Source: Gloeophyllum trabeum ATCC 11539
Lineage: Eukaryota; Basidiomycota; Agaricomycetes; Gloeophyllales; Gloeophyllaceae
Reading direction: 5' to 3'
NCBI RefSeq assembly: GCF_000344685.1
Contig: NW_006920428.1
Span: 88,868 to 152,867 of the forward strand
Length of the DNA: 64,000 nt
The translations under genes and the position numbers were made by a program. The notes beneath the pieces were generated by a model. It saw only the letters and a program-made list of their open reading frames with translations, did not search any database and was not told the origin of the DNA. Below, piece by piece: positions 54,431 through 64,000 of this stretch (within the stretch, counting starts at the first letter, position 1; the number at the start of each line of letters is the position of its first letter).

Positions 54431-56387
54431 TCACTGCGACGGCTTAGCACTGAGACGAACTCCTAATAATGATACTATCTCGAAACACAATACCAAGAGC
54501 AGCTGTCCGACAAGGTCCATGAGCGCAGAATGAATGGGCAGCGCGTACATATCCGGGTCCAGGTCCTTGGACCATAAGAAGTTAGTGAGCGCCTGGGCCA
54601 AAAAGAGGGATATCGTGACCTAAGCCGGTAGTCAACATGTATCAGTGAGATACTGGATGCACATAGGGGAGGCTCACTTACAGCGCAGCAGAAGAAAAAG
54701 ACGGCAAAGACGACGAAGACAATAGGAAGCCTGAGCCAATCTAGGGCGCGAAGGACGGTGAGGAATATGAGCTCAACGGGCAGCGTGACGAGGAGCAGGG
54801 TGGTCATCACCAGCCGCGGACTCGGCTGGGACAATTTCTTGTCAGTCGCGGCACGGGACGTCGGGAGGGCGTCAAGGGAATGAGTATGCAGCGCTGTCGA
54901 TAACCTAGAAACAAAGATCGAGCCAACGCTTCCTGGTAGACCTATCAAGGCTGTGAGGGGGTCACATTTAGGGTAAACGAGGAAGGGACTGACCACTGAT
55001 GACGACGGCTAGCAGTGCAAAACCCTCGTATCGACTGACGAACATGTCCAGGACTATACCGGTGCCGCTGCTGATGATCATTGCGCCAAAGAGCGGGGAC
55101 CAGCCTTGCTTCAGGAGGTCTTTCACGACCGGGTTACGGCGCGTCACGACGAAGCAGGCGATGGCAGAGCATATGACTAGGATGGCGAGGATTAGGGGCA
55201 TGGGCGTGTTGACGAAGTTGATCAGGAGGGAGGATACGAGGCCTATTAGTGTGAGGGTAACGAGGTCGCCGAGGCAGGATGCTATGGGTGGCGCGATATT
55301 GTCTGGAATTCGTTAACGAGCAGCCCCGGTTAGAGCAGATGCGCGAAATGACGAACCTGGATCACGCCCGAACCGTCGACACATTACGATGAGGAAACAC
55401 ATGAAAGAGCCGAGTAGTATACTGGATAGACAGGCGGCGGACATAGCTGTCGAGACCACCATGATATATCTACATGAGTTCAGCTACTACCTATTGTATG
55501 ATGGGGTGTGGGACACGCACTCAAATAATCCTGACTTTGGTTTGGTACCATCGTATATAGGTCTTGGCGGGCGAGGGATTCTGAGGCCGGGAATAGCCCT
55601 GCTGAGGAGAAACCGTCCAACTTCCGCAGTAGCATCTGGCGTGGTACCATTTGAAGGGGCCGTTGGAACAGGAGGCGGATCTGGAATAGCAAGTCCAAGC
55701 ACAAAAGCAACAAATGCCGCCACAAACGACACGACCGTAGCCTGGACCTGAAGTAGAGTCAGGTTCCCAAGGATGATTTGTTTCCGTTGTCTGGGTTCGT
55801 CCAAGTCACCAAGATTCGCTGAAGTGCCTAATCGTGCCGACAGATTCATCTCCAGATTACCTTTGAGGTTGAGCACAACTGGTATAATCATGATTAACTC
55901 GTCCACGCGGGTCATCGCTTTCCAATGCTGGCTATGCCCTCAGTATGTCGTCCACCAGTAATATTCGACGGCGTACCGAGACATGGTCTAGTAGCTCTCC
56001 GGTGAAGAGCAAGCCAATAGTAGTGAACAGAAGGGTGGGTGCTGTCTGACCAGAAAGTATGGTTAATGCAGAACAGACTTCAATGCAAGGACAACGCACC
56101 TCGATTACGATACTTTTGACCTGACTCCAAACGCCAGTTTCCTGCTCCGGTATCCGTTCTCTTCCACGAGGCCTGTCTACGTTGTCAAGCAAGGCTCGAC
56201 TTCCCTCGTCCGCATCCGCCGAATAATCATCGTCCTGGTCGTATACCACCTCGTACGAGTGTTTGTGTCCGCTTCCATTCTGGTGAAGCCTAGGATTTGG
56301 TGTGACGGCTATGTCGTCCAGCGTCTCCAGCTCAATATCATCGCTCGAGGACGTCTCAGACGACGAGCTAGAGCGCTGTTTGACCAT
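54431..56387 (-). CDS. SLC41/MgtE-type divalent cation transporter
   Basis: Predicted Mg2+ (divalent cation) transporter of a cell membrane. ATG 56387 opens MVKQRSSSSSETSSSDDIEL, a Ser/Asp-rich cytosolic N-terminus, then GVWSQVKSIVIE. After an intron come TAPTLLFTTIGLLFTGELLD, and after the next one the family hallmark ELIMIIPVVLNLKGNLEMNL plus SARLGTSANLGDLDE. Later segments include VVSFVAAFVAFVLGL, SSILLGSFMCFLIVMCRRFG, a second repeat motif CLGDLVTLTLIGLVSSLL, and GTGIVLDMFVSRYEGFALLA followed by the second-half LPGSVGSIFVSRLSTALHTH. The end reads FEIVSLLGVRLSAKPSQ at 54431. The two homologous halves each carry the membrane pore motif, as in eukaryotic SLC41. Several introns; frame open. 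Divergent from ADA3, with 283 bp between starts. Confidence 0.88.
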
Positions 56388-56670
56388 GACATATCATAAT
56401 AGCAGGCAGAAAGCCTTCGATGTTTTGCGCTTGCATCTACGAATTGCCAATTAAGCGGTGCGTGGGAAGACAAACACCCAAATATGGACAAAGCCAGTCA
56501 GAGAAGCGCCTGATGCATCTTGTTCCCGTACTTGTTGGTCGTATCTTATAACGCGTATCCTGGCAGCATTCGCGCCACAATTTCGACTGGACTTGTTTCC
56601 AGGGCAATAGATAACCTCGGAGCGCGTCTTTACCCGGCGGAAACGCGCGTTCTGCCGCCAGAGATACGCC

Positions 56671-58839
56671 ATGGCCCATCCACTTACACAGTTCGCCTCG
56701 CCACCCAACCTACGCTCATCTCTCTTCAAGAACCCCCCTGATTCCGTGCCACCAACTGATGTACTGGAGGAGCTACACTCTGAACTGAAGTTATTGAAGA
56801 CCAAGGCCCTGGAGCGGGCGAAGAAGGCGGAGTATGACCTCAGGTTTATCGAGGAGTCCATGAAGCGAATGAAGGAGAAGGAGAAGGGTAAGGCGAAAGC
56901 GGTTGATAAGGTGAAGAAGGAGCGCGACTGTACGTGAAATTTCATATTTTTTGAACCGCTAGATCTCAACTTACGCTTGGTTTACCATATGGCACAGTCA
57001 CGCCCATTCCTGCCGAAGAGCCCAAGCTCCCTCAGTCGCTACCGCCGCGGCCACGTGTGGTAGGAGGCACTCCTGTACCATCTACATCTGCAAAACCGCT
57101 TCTGGACCCTCGAAAATCGTATGCCACCGTCTAGCTCCGGTGCCTCCCACAATGCTAACGTCGTGACAGTTTAAGTAAAGCAGTGGAGGATACTAAGAAG
57201 AAGAAGAAGAAGCGGAAAAGAGAAGCTGGCGAGAGCGAAGATGAACGTGGTACGCCCTCCGTTATTATTTGCCACATCTCGTCTGACTTGCCACACAGAA
57301 CCTCAACGTATCCGCAAAGGATCTCCGACTCCTTCAATACACATCCACACCCATAAGGCCTCCAAGGGACCGCCAAATTCCCTACATTTAAAGGTTTGTC
57401 TTCAACATTACACACTCTGTCCTCCTGCTTACCCTTCCCAGCCCTCCGGACCTGACTTCGGCGTCCCCCAACCGGTGCTCGTTCCCTCCCGCCCACCAGT
57501 TCCGCCTCCACCCACTCCAGGCCCGAGCAAGCCGACCGACGTCAATGACGATTTCAGCAAGGTCAAGCCACCCGCGCAAGTCCTCGTCACGACCTTCTAC
57601 TCGAGCATCGAACCATGGCTGCGCCCGATCAAGGAGGAGGACGTGGGCTTCCTCGAGTACACCGCGGATGAGGTCGAGCCGTACGTGATGCCCAAGCTCG
57701 GGCGGCACTACTCGGAGGTGTGGGAGGAGGAGGACATCGCGTACTATGGGATGCCGCTGACGGATATAGCGTCCGTGCGCGCGGCGCAAGTGGCGGCTGC
57801 GGCTACCTCGTCGTCTACAGGCCCCTTGCCAAAGTGGGATCCTTCGACGCTCACTGAGAGTGATGCGGTGACGGAGGAGAAAGGGCACGGTCCGTTCACG
57901 GAGCGATTACTGAGCGCTTTGTTGCCAATACCCGATTCCACGGTGTGGAAGGGCGTGAAGGCTGCCGAGGATGCGATGGAAGGCCGGCCTGGTATTACAG
58001 GTGCTGCGTTCGCTGCAGCGAAGGAGAAGGTCAACGTGGCTGACTTGGAAGAGCGTATCAAGGATTCCGCTCGATTCTACGGGCTTATAACTGAGAAGGT
58101 AGCACTCTCTCTCTGTGCCTCCAGTATACCTCGTTCTCACATTTACGCCATATAGCCTGATTACTCCGAGGCCATCGACGACCCAATATCCGCTGCTCTA
58201 CGACAAGCGCAGAGACAGCTACGAACCGTAGTCGCCACTAACAAGGCCCGTAAGAACCGCCTAGCGGCAGTGGCACGCGATCGCCTGGGGTACCAGGAAT
58301 ACCTGGATCTGCGCGACTCGATCGACAAGAACATCATCAGCTTGTACACCAAATTGCAGAAGAAGGACGCGCCGAAGGTGAGCAAGAAGAAGAAGAAAGG
58401 TGTGGAGGTCAACGGCAATGCAAGTGCCAATGGGAGCGCCAACGCAAATGCCACTGTGAACGGCAACGGAAATGGCAGTGGCAGCAATAATACCGTCCTC
58501 ATCTCTTCCTTACCTCCTTGTCCTGCCGCGTTAGGGTTGGGCCCCGACGACGAGCTCAAGCTCACTGTCCCGGCGCAGTTAAAGCAGTTGGTGAATACGC
58601 GACGACAGTGGGTCGACGCGGTCGGGTCGGTGTTTGAGGAGAAGGAGCGGGAGAACCCCGGACGGATCTATGGGCTACCGCAGAAGAGTTTGTACGAGGG
58701 GCTAGAGGAGGATATACGGAAGGAGGAGGCGGAGAAGCTAAAGTCTACACCAGCGGATACACGGACTAAGGGTAGTAGTACTAATGGTGATAGTGAAGGG
58801 AAGGGGAGGGCGAGAGGAGATGAGATGGAAGTCGGGTGA
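56671..58839 (+). CDS. NGG1: ADA3/NGG1-like subunit of SAGA/ADA histone acetyltransferase complex
   Basis: Adaptor subunit linking the GCN5 acetyltransferase to activators in the nucleus. ATG 56671 opens MAHPLTQFASPPNLRSSLFK. A coiled-coil region follows (VLEELHSELKLLKTKALERA), then Lys-rich KAVEDTKKKKKKRKRE and a Pro-rich linker. The conserved C-terminal ADA3 domain spans about 57600-58380: WEEEDIAYYGMPLTDI, DLEERIKDSARFYGLITEK, an intron, PDYSEAIDDPISAALRQAQR, NKARKNRLAAVARDRLGYQE and DLRDSIDKNIISLYTKLQKK. An Asn/Gly/Ala low-complexity stretch (about 58410-58490) follows, then LKLTVPAQLKQLVNTRRQW and an acidic-basic tail; stop 58839. It converges on the RNA polymerase I subunit gene with about 140 bp between stops. 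The family assignment rests on the pattern of the C-terminal domain. Confidence 0.82.
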
Positions 58840-58978
58840 TTGCATAGTCGGTGCGGTGTGCGTTGTTGTACTTTTTTGTCGCGGCACAATGATAGGTGGA
58901 GGAGGCGACGCACGTTGAGGAATATTCGCATTGCGCCAAGAACAAAGAATGATACCAGCAATGGTGACGCAGTGGAGA

Positions 58979-59937
58979 TCACTTTTTCGTCTTCTTTGGT
59001 TTTTTAGCGGCGTCTCCTTCAGCATCACCCTTGCGCTTCTTGTGCTTCTTCTCCCGCACAGGGCTGTCCGGATCTTGGGTCGCACTCGGTACCTGAGTAG
59101 ATGGCGGCGCCTCCAAATCCACGTCCATAGCATCGCCGGCCGACTCCCCGTTTTCACCAAGGGAACCGTAAGGCATGAAACGATGCGTCAAAAGTTCCTT
59201 CGGGTACCTCTGTCGCGGTGCGCTCTGAAGATCAGACCCGGAGTCTATGGAGGAGTCGGACGAGGGTTCTGGCGTAGGTAGAGTCGGCTTGCTCGTGATG
59301 ATAATATGTCGTGAAAAGGTCTTTGGAGCTTAGTCCCAGGGACAAGCGGATATTAGAGGGCAACGCCAACTTATACAGACAGAACAGCATACCTTGATAT
59401 AGCTTCCCTCCCTTCTTGCTCCGAGGTAACAGGCATGACAGACCTCTCATCTCCTCGCCTAAGATAAGGACGTCGGGCTTCTCCTCGTCATCTTCTTCCC
59501 CTATGGACCATATGTCATAGGACGTGTGTTTTCTGTCAATGGAGCCTATACGAGCGCTCCGAGACATAGACGGTAAAGACTCGATCTCGACGCCCTCTAA
59601 GTATTTTGTTTTGAGCTGCGGAAAACTCGGTTAGCACGTCCACTTACTCGATGGCTTATTTACTTACCCCGTCTGGAACCCTGATAACCCATAGCTCGAG
59701 GTTCTCGTCACTTTTGACCGCATCCCAGTCGAATTCACCTAGGTCGCTGTCGTATTCGATCTCTACAGCACCGTCCGGTGGCCGGTATGCCCAGTGGGGG
59801 TTTTCTCCTTCATTTCTCGGCTCTACGTTTGATAATGAAGAGACCGCGACCTCCTTCGCCCTAGTCCTGTCTTTATCCTTCGATTTCTTCTTGGATTTTG
59901 AGGTTTTGACAACCTGATGCTCGAGAGAGGTAGACAT
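58979..59937 (-). CDS. RNA polymerase I subunit A34-like protein
   Basis: Probable fungal A34.5-type subunit, part of the TFIIF-like A49/A34 module of RNA polymerase I in the nucleolus. ATG 59937 opens MSTSLEHQVVKTSKSKKKSK. The core strand NLELWVIRVPDGV is joined across an intron to LKTKYLEGVEIESLPS. Next come YDIWSIGEEDDEEKPDVLIL and EEMRGLSCLLPRSKKGGKLY, and after another intron PRQRYPKELLTHRFMPYGS (the A34 signature: a protein kept in place by a conserved RxxPxxL..RF..G segment), ending in a Lys-rich tail EKKHKKRKGDAEGDAAKKPK. The acidic middle and lysine-rich end are typical. About 265 residues. Divergent from the BTB gene. Confidence 0.75.
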
Positions 59938-60517
59938 CACAGGAATGCCTAGAGAAATCTTTTATGTAAATACGACTCAACAGTTGTAAAGGGAGAGTGT
60001 AGGCCCAGCAGGCCGTATTGGGTATGTTTTCGGAAGGAATTCGAATCAAACACGTACAACCTCGTTGTCATTTCGTCCCGTTTGCCGGTTTGCGTCAGTG
60101 ATATTCCTACTTGTGCACATGCGGATGTTCACAATAACGGATTCGCGTTGCACAGTTTTCTCGTGTCAAACTCCATTCCATATTTTCCTGGTTTTTTCGT
60201 CTGTATGCTCTGTGTCTAGACTGGGACGGTGCGAATCACTGGCACCTGGCAAGCTGAGTACTGCTAGGTCTCATGGCGGACTTGGCAGGTTCAAGACGTC
60301 AACGCATCTTCTGGGCCTAGCGACTCTCCGACAGAGACGAACTCATGCCATTCCTCACCGTTTTACAGTGATTGAGCCTCGTGCCCGTCTTCTGAAGATT
60401 CTTCTAGGGACCCGCATGCTTATAAAGCTTCACGCCTCATGTCCGAGCGTCAACCCCTCGGATTTCAGGCCTTCAGGTGTAACCCCCTCGCTTCGGGTTC
60501 CGACTAGACTGTGAGCT
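59938..60517. promoter_or_regulatory. Divergent promoter region, A34-like and BTB genes
   Basis: 580 bp between outward-facing starts. A 149-codon plus-strand frame begins here but shows no family features and ends just before the BTB start. Confidence 0.45.
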
Positions 60518-62381
60518 ATGAACTTGAACAACGAGACCGCCACTGTGACTTCGTTGTATGACGTGCGCTTGGACTCCGCTGGGCAGCTCATGGACCCGAC
60601 CGGTGCACTTAAACCTCTCTTCTCTCAAGCCTCTTCTTCTGGATGGCGATTGGGTGCGATGACCCGCTCAACGACTGTCAGTGTCTCCAAGAAAAGTGGA
60701 TTTTTAAGGAAGGGAAACTTAATGTATAGTACAATCACGGAACGCTCCTTGGAGATCTACTTCGATCCGTCTGGCATGGATACCTCTGCAGGTCCACTTA
60801 CTGTAAGGATCGACGTCAAAAAGAAATCCGCTTCAACGGGCATCCCCGGCGGGGCTCCCGGCGAGACTTCCTGGGTCACAGTCGAGCCGGAAGCGAAATT
60901 GAAACTTCCGTCTTGCACTGTTCAAATGGGGTCCTGGAAGATAGATGGATCAATTCCCCACATGCTTCTCAGCATCAAGTGCACAGTCACACTTCGATGT
61001 TCTAAACCACCTTCCATTCCGAGGGCGCCTGAAGTGGGTCCACCATTACAGACCAGTCTGAAGAAGTCTATCCATACCGGCACTTTTGTCGACACGAGAT
61101 TTTTCGCTTTCTCACAACGCGAACGTTCAGGGAGGGTCCTTCGCCCTGCCCCAATATTCGCCAATAGCGGAGCACTCATCGAACATACGCCTTATTTCAA
61201 ATCACGTACGTTCTCATGTCGCTAGTTGGGATCGACTTTGTACTGACATCTGCCGCAGTGCTTACGGCTGACGGATTTGCTGAGTCAGTTAAAGGCGTTC
61301 TGGATGCTCAGTTCCCCCAAAATCAACCTGATTTCATTGACGAGTACGACTACTCGTCAGACAGTGACCTAGAAGACGTGCCCGAAGAGGGTAATCCGGA
61401 CTCAGAAAGGCCGATGCAGGGGCCGCCCATTCCCGCGACCGTGGAAGACGGATCTTCGGATAATACCCAGCAGGGAATGTTGCATAATGATGTCGAACCT
61501 ACAGCACCAGATACTCCTAATGTGGAACCTTCGGAGACGGAAGCGATACCCCAGACTCCTCTCGAAAACTCAGACTTCGCGCACGAGAATGGAAGTCAAG
61601 CCGCTACCAAGGAGTGTGAACAAGTCCCGGATATTCCTAAGAGGTAAATATAAGATAATTTTAATCGGACGAATACCCGTCATGATATCATCTCCCAACA
61701 GCGCAAAATTGGGGCTGAGTGTCACAGCTACAGACACCGCGCTACCTGACGGCTCTGGCCCACTGGGGCGAACAGTTGTTGTAAAGGACGCTGCGCTGCT
61801 CACGTACGTGATGAACATTCCCCTATGAGCATCATCTCACCCACAGGTCTAGGTTTACAGCGTTAATACATTATTTGTACACTGGCGAGATTGAGTTTGC
61901 ACCGCTGAGGTCTCAGCTGGCCAATACTACGGGTGAAGACGATGCTGGTGCAGTAAGGGCCGACCTCCCGCGGTGTTCCCCGAAATCCATGTACCGCTTG
62001 GCGGATAAGGTTAATTTTGCATAAGAAGAAAGGGCCATATGTGGCTAATTGGATCACAGCTTGGACTACAGGCTCTCAAAAACATAGCATTTGAGGCTAT
62101 CCGCGCTAGCCTCTCCAAGGATAACATTGCGGAAGAAGCTTTCTCCAAGTTCACCTGGACGTGAGTCGTTGCGGTAAATTCACCGCCACCCATCGCCTGA
62201 TAGCCGCTGTAGGTACGATGAAGTCCGTGCCATGGAGGTTGAATCCCTTCAAAAGTTTTGCAAGTCCGCTGACGGTGAGGAGGTGGTGCGTAGGGTGGAA
62301 CAGTTCATGTTGACCGCACCGGTGGAGAACTTGAGACGTTCCATGGGGCTCGTACCAACACTTCTCATGCTGCTGGCTTAG
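60518..62381 (+). CDS. BTB/POZ-domain protein
   Basis: Protein-interaction protein of the type expanded in mushroom fungi; substrate adaptor role unproven. ATG 60518 opens MNLNNETATVTSLYDVRLDS. The N-terminal half (to about 61200) looks beta-rich and MATH-like in position (GSWKIDGSIPHMLLSIKCTV). An acidic, Ser/Pro-rich linker follows (DEYDYSSDSDLEDVPEEGN). The BTB part covers LLTYV, then RFTALIHYLYTGEIEFAPL, RCSPKSMYRLADKLGLQALK, NIAFEAIRASLSKDNIAEEA, and after an intron YDEVRAMEVESLQKFCKS, ending LVPTLLMLLA at 62381. At least four introns. The canonical DV.F.....V.AHK start of the BTB fold is weak or absent before RFTALIHYL; only its C-terminal half is clearly seen. Confidence 0.7.
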
Positions 62382-62739
62382 AAAGGAGGGATGGCTAGTG
62401 CGATTCCTCCAGCGCCGATGATGACGTTTGGGCATAGCAGTGCTATAGCGTTCCCCGACATCGCTGATTTCTTTCTCTATATCGGCGAGAAGTCTGGTTC
62501 GTCCGCTGCCCAATGTAGCTGTTGGTCTTCTACACGCGTTGCACACAATGCGCTGTTATAACAAAGCATTGATACTTCGTTGTGCCTGTCTACCTTCGGA
62601 GCCATGCACGATTTTGCTTAGTGATCGCGGCCGACACGGATGTAGTTTGCTGGTATGTGATTGTCCAAACTGCGCTTCAAGTTCCTAGTTGCAATGTGGT
62701 CCCGATGCCTGAGGCCTGAGGAGACTGAGCTACAGTCTA

Positions 62740-62835
62740 TTACCTTGCGACTAGCAAGGTCTCTGCTTGTCGGGAATTGAGCCATCAAAACTATATTTGT
62801 TTATATTTGTTTGTGGTGTGTGCGTTGTTCACGCG
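62740..62835. repeat. Direct repeat, copy 1
   Basis: About 95 bp starting TTACCTTGCGACTAGCAAGG and recurring at 63904-64000 with about 90% identity over the first 60 bases. The small palindrome ACCTTGC...GCAAGGT sits at its start. Confidence 0.7.
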
Positions 62836-62842
62836 CATCATT

Positions 62843-63154
62843 CACAGCGGGCAAGGACCGGTGTCCCGCCACCAGTCATTCATCTTTCACGGCAAGGGTG
62901 GGAGAACACTTTCTTAGGATGCTCCGTAGCGGGACATGATACGGACATAAAGAATGAAAGGTCAATGTTAATTAAATGTCCCCTGATTTTTGGGGACCAC
63001 AGTAAATGTCCCGCAGACCTTTCTTTGTTCACTCAAAGGACATTCTTAATGTCCAGGTTATGGTCCAGCAAGGACCATTCTGGGAAAGTGTTCTCCCATC
63101 AGGGAGATGTTCCTGGCATGCCCGCCGGCGGGACATCGGTCTCTGCCCGCAGTG
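62843..63154. mobile_element. 312-bp MITE-like foldback element
   Basis: Inverted ends CACAGCGGGCAAGGACCGG... and, from the right, CACTGCGGGCAGAGACCG.... They match at about 23 of the 28 terminal bases. Further inner inverted pairs (GGGAGAACACTTTC with GAAAGTGTTCTCCC) let most of the element fold back. No convincing target duplication was found. Confidence 0.65.
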
Positions 63155-63903
63155 ATTTCGCGCCACAGGCCGTTCTCCTCTGCCAACCTCGGACTAAATG
63201 ATCTATTCCTGCACAATAAAGAGAAACTTTGATACTTTATACAGCTAGTATAACATCTACAGTAGTATTGTTGTGAAATATGCAACAAAGAGAATTATTA
63301 AACGGCTAAAAAGCGCAATATGGTAGTCCTCTTCCCCTGAGTCCTCATTGTTGAACTGGGCGCTGACTTAGCTGCCAGGTTCTACAGCGTACCAGAACGT
63401 ACCGGAACCCTCTGGAATATTCTGGTATATTCCATTATTGTACAAGGGCACGGAGCTCATGTGGGTCAGTGACATCATAGGTGGAGCTCAGTAGGATTAT
63501 AGATATTCCACGTAGCTTAGTCAGCCTATGGGCCACAGTGTATATATACCCTGCAGCTCTGCTGCCTAATGACAAGGGTCGTTCATACGAGCTTTACCAG
63601 TAGCTACAGCATCCACTCAATACAGGTGAGTTGTGTAGGGCGCACTGTGCGTGCTGCTGCCTCCATAACTCTTCATCACTCATACCCTGGGTCTGTATTA
63701 TCTGTAGAAGCTGCCATAAAATTAAAAGGATAGCCTTCAGAATACCTCTTAACTGCTTTGATTAGAGCATCAATCTTATCTGCCTTCTTGGTTACTTTTG
63801 ACTTGATAGGCACCAGCCTCTTGTCCTTAGCTATCCCTGCCTTGATCTCCATTTGCCGGTGCTTCCAGAAGGGACATGTTCTATCAAAACACGCCGAAAA
63901 TGT
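63155..63903. other. Repeat-region sequence, no gene confirmed
   Basis: A TATATATA box at 63541-63548 is followed by a GC-richer leader. A minus-strand 79-codon frame at 63676-63915 (SACFDRTCPFWKHRQMEIKA) looks coding-like but is unrecognised and may be a transposon remnant. Confidence 0.35.
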
Positions 63904-64000
63904 GTTACCTTGCAACTAGCAAGGTCTCTGCTTGTCGGGAATTCAGCCATCAAAACTGTATTTGTTTTATATCCATTTGTAGCATGTGCATTGGTTTTGC
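63904..64000. repeat. Direct repeat, copy 2 (runs off window)
   Basis: Same orientation as 62740-62835, 1.16 kb away. The window ends inside it, so its full length is unknown. It could be one of a pair of long terminal repeats of a small non-autonomous element. Confidence 0.6.

Noticed and set aside
57241..57600. Separate gene starting at ATG 57241
   Set aside because: This ATG lies inside the ADA3 gene; its early residues are intron translation and the downstream part is the ADA3 exon.
60065..60514. 149-codon plus-strand ORF upstream of the BTB gene
   Set aside because: Composition not protein-like, no family resemblance, lies in the divergent promoter and ends before the BTB start.
1..64000. 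CRISPR arrays, bacterial operons, ribosomal RNA
   Set aside because: No regularly spaced repeats, no ribosome-binding-site pattern and no rRNA-like sequence; the intron-rich genes are eukaryotic.

Overview
The window looks like part of a mushroom-forming basidiomycete (Agaricomycetes) nuclear genome. Genes are compact and broken by many 50-75 nt GT-AG introns. Encoded proteins include families typical of that group: a DUF6593 protein, several cytochrome P450s, a sterol glucosyltransferase, a BTB protein and a pogo-like transposase. There is no sign of bacterial organisation. All exon structures were spliced by eye, so internal boundaries are predictions.

Layout. (1) 1-11.4 kb is gene-dense and conserved: sterol glucosyltransferase (5' end outside the window), HOS2-like histone deacetylase, PER1/PGAP3-like GPI-lipid remodelling protein, DUF6593 protein, PRPP synthetase and glutamate 5-kinase. 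(2) 11.4-30.3 kb is repeat-rich and gene-poor. It holds two assembly gaps whose flanks are exact duplicates of each other, a decayed pogo-like transposase, two abutting TA-flanked MITEs, a field of CTCCGG-type subterminal motifs, a hAT-like MITE inside a dead P450 fragment, and a ~2.2 kb segmental duplication carrying two copies of a small unknown gene. (3) 30.8-52.7 kb is an accessory block: two MYND-finger paralogues, four apparently intact P450s (two in tandem), one P450 pseudogene, a DOPA 4,5-dioxygenase-family gene and one unknown gene. (4) 52.8-62.4 kb is conserved again: HSP20 with a heat-shock element, SLC41/MgtE-type divalent-cation transporter, ADA3/NGG1, RNA polymerase I A34-like subunit and a BTB protein. 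(5) 62.7-64 kb is repeats.

Most notable observation: the two tandem P450 genes each appear to need a single-nucleotide exon (39982 and 42790) to complete the codon of the haem-ligand cysteine. A MYND gene nearby needs a 9-nt micro-exon (31005-31013) that carries a zinc-ligand cysteine. In each case a consensus acceptor and donor flank the tiny exon, and the reading frame and family motif are restored only if it is included.

Functionally, the conserved flanks cover chromatin and transcription (HDAC, ADA3, A34), nucleotide and proline synthesis (PRPS, PRO1), GPI-lipid remodelling, stress response and Mg2+ transport. The central block offers oxidative enzymes but shows no core synthase (PKS, NRPS or terpene cyclase), so I do not call it a biosynthetic cluster.
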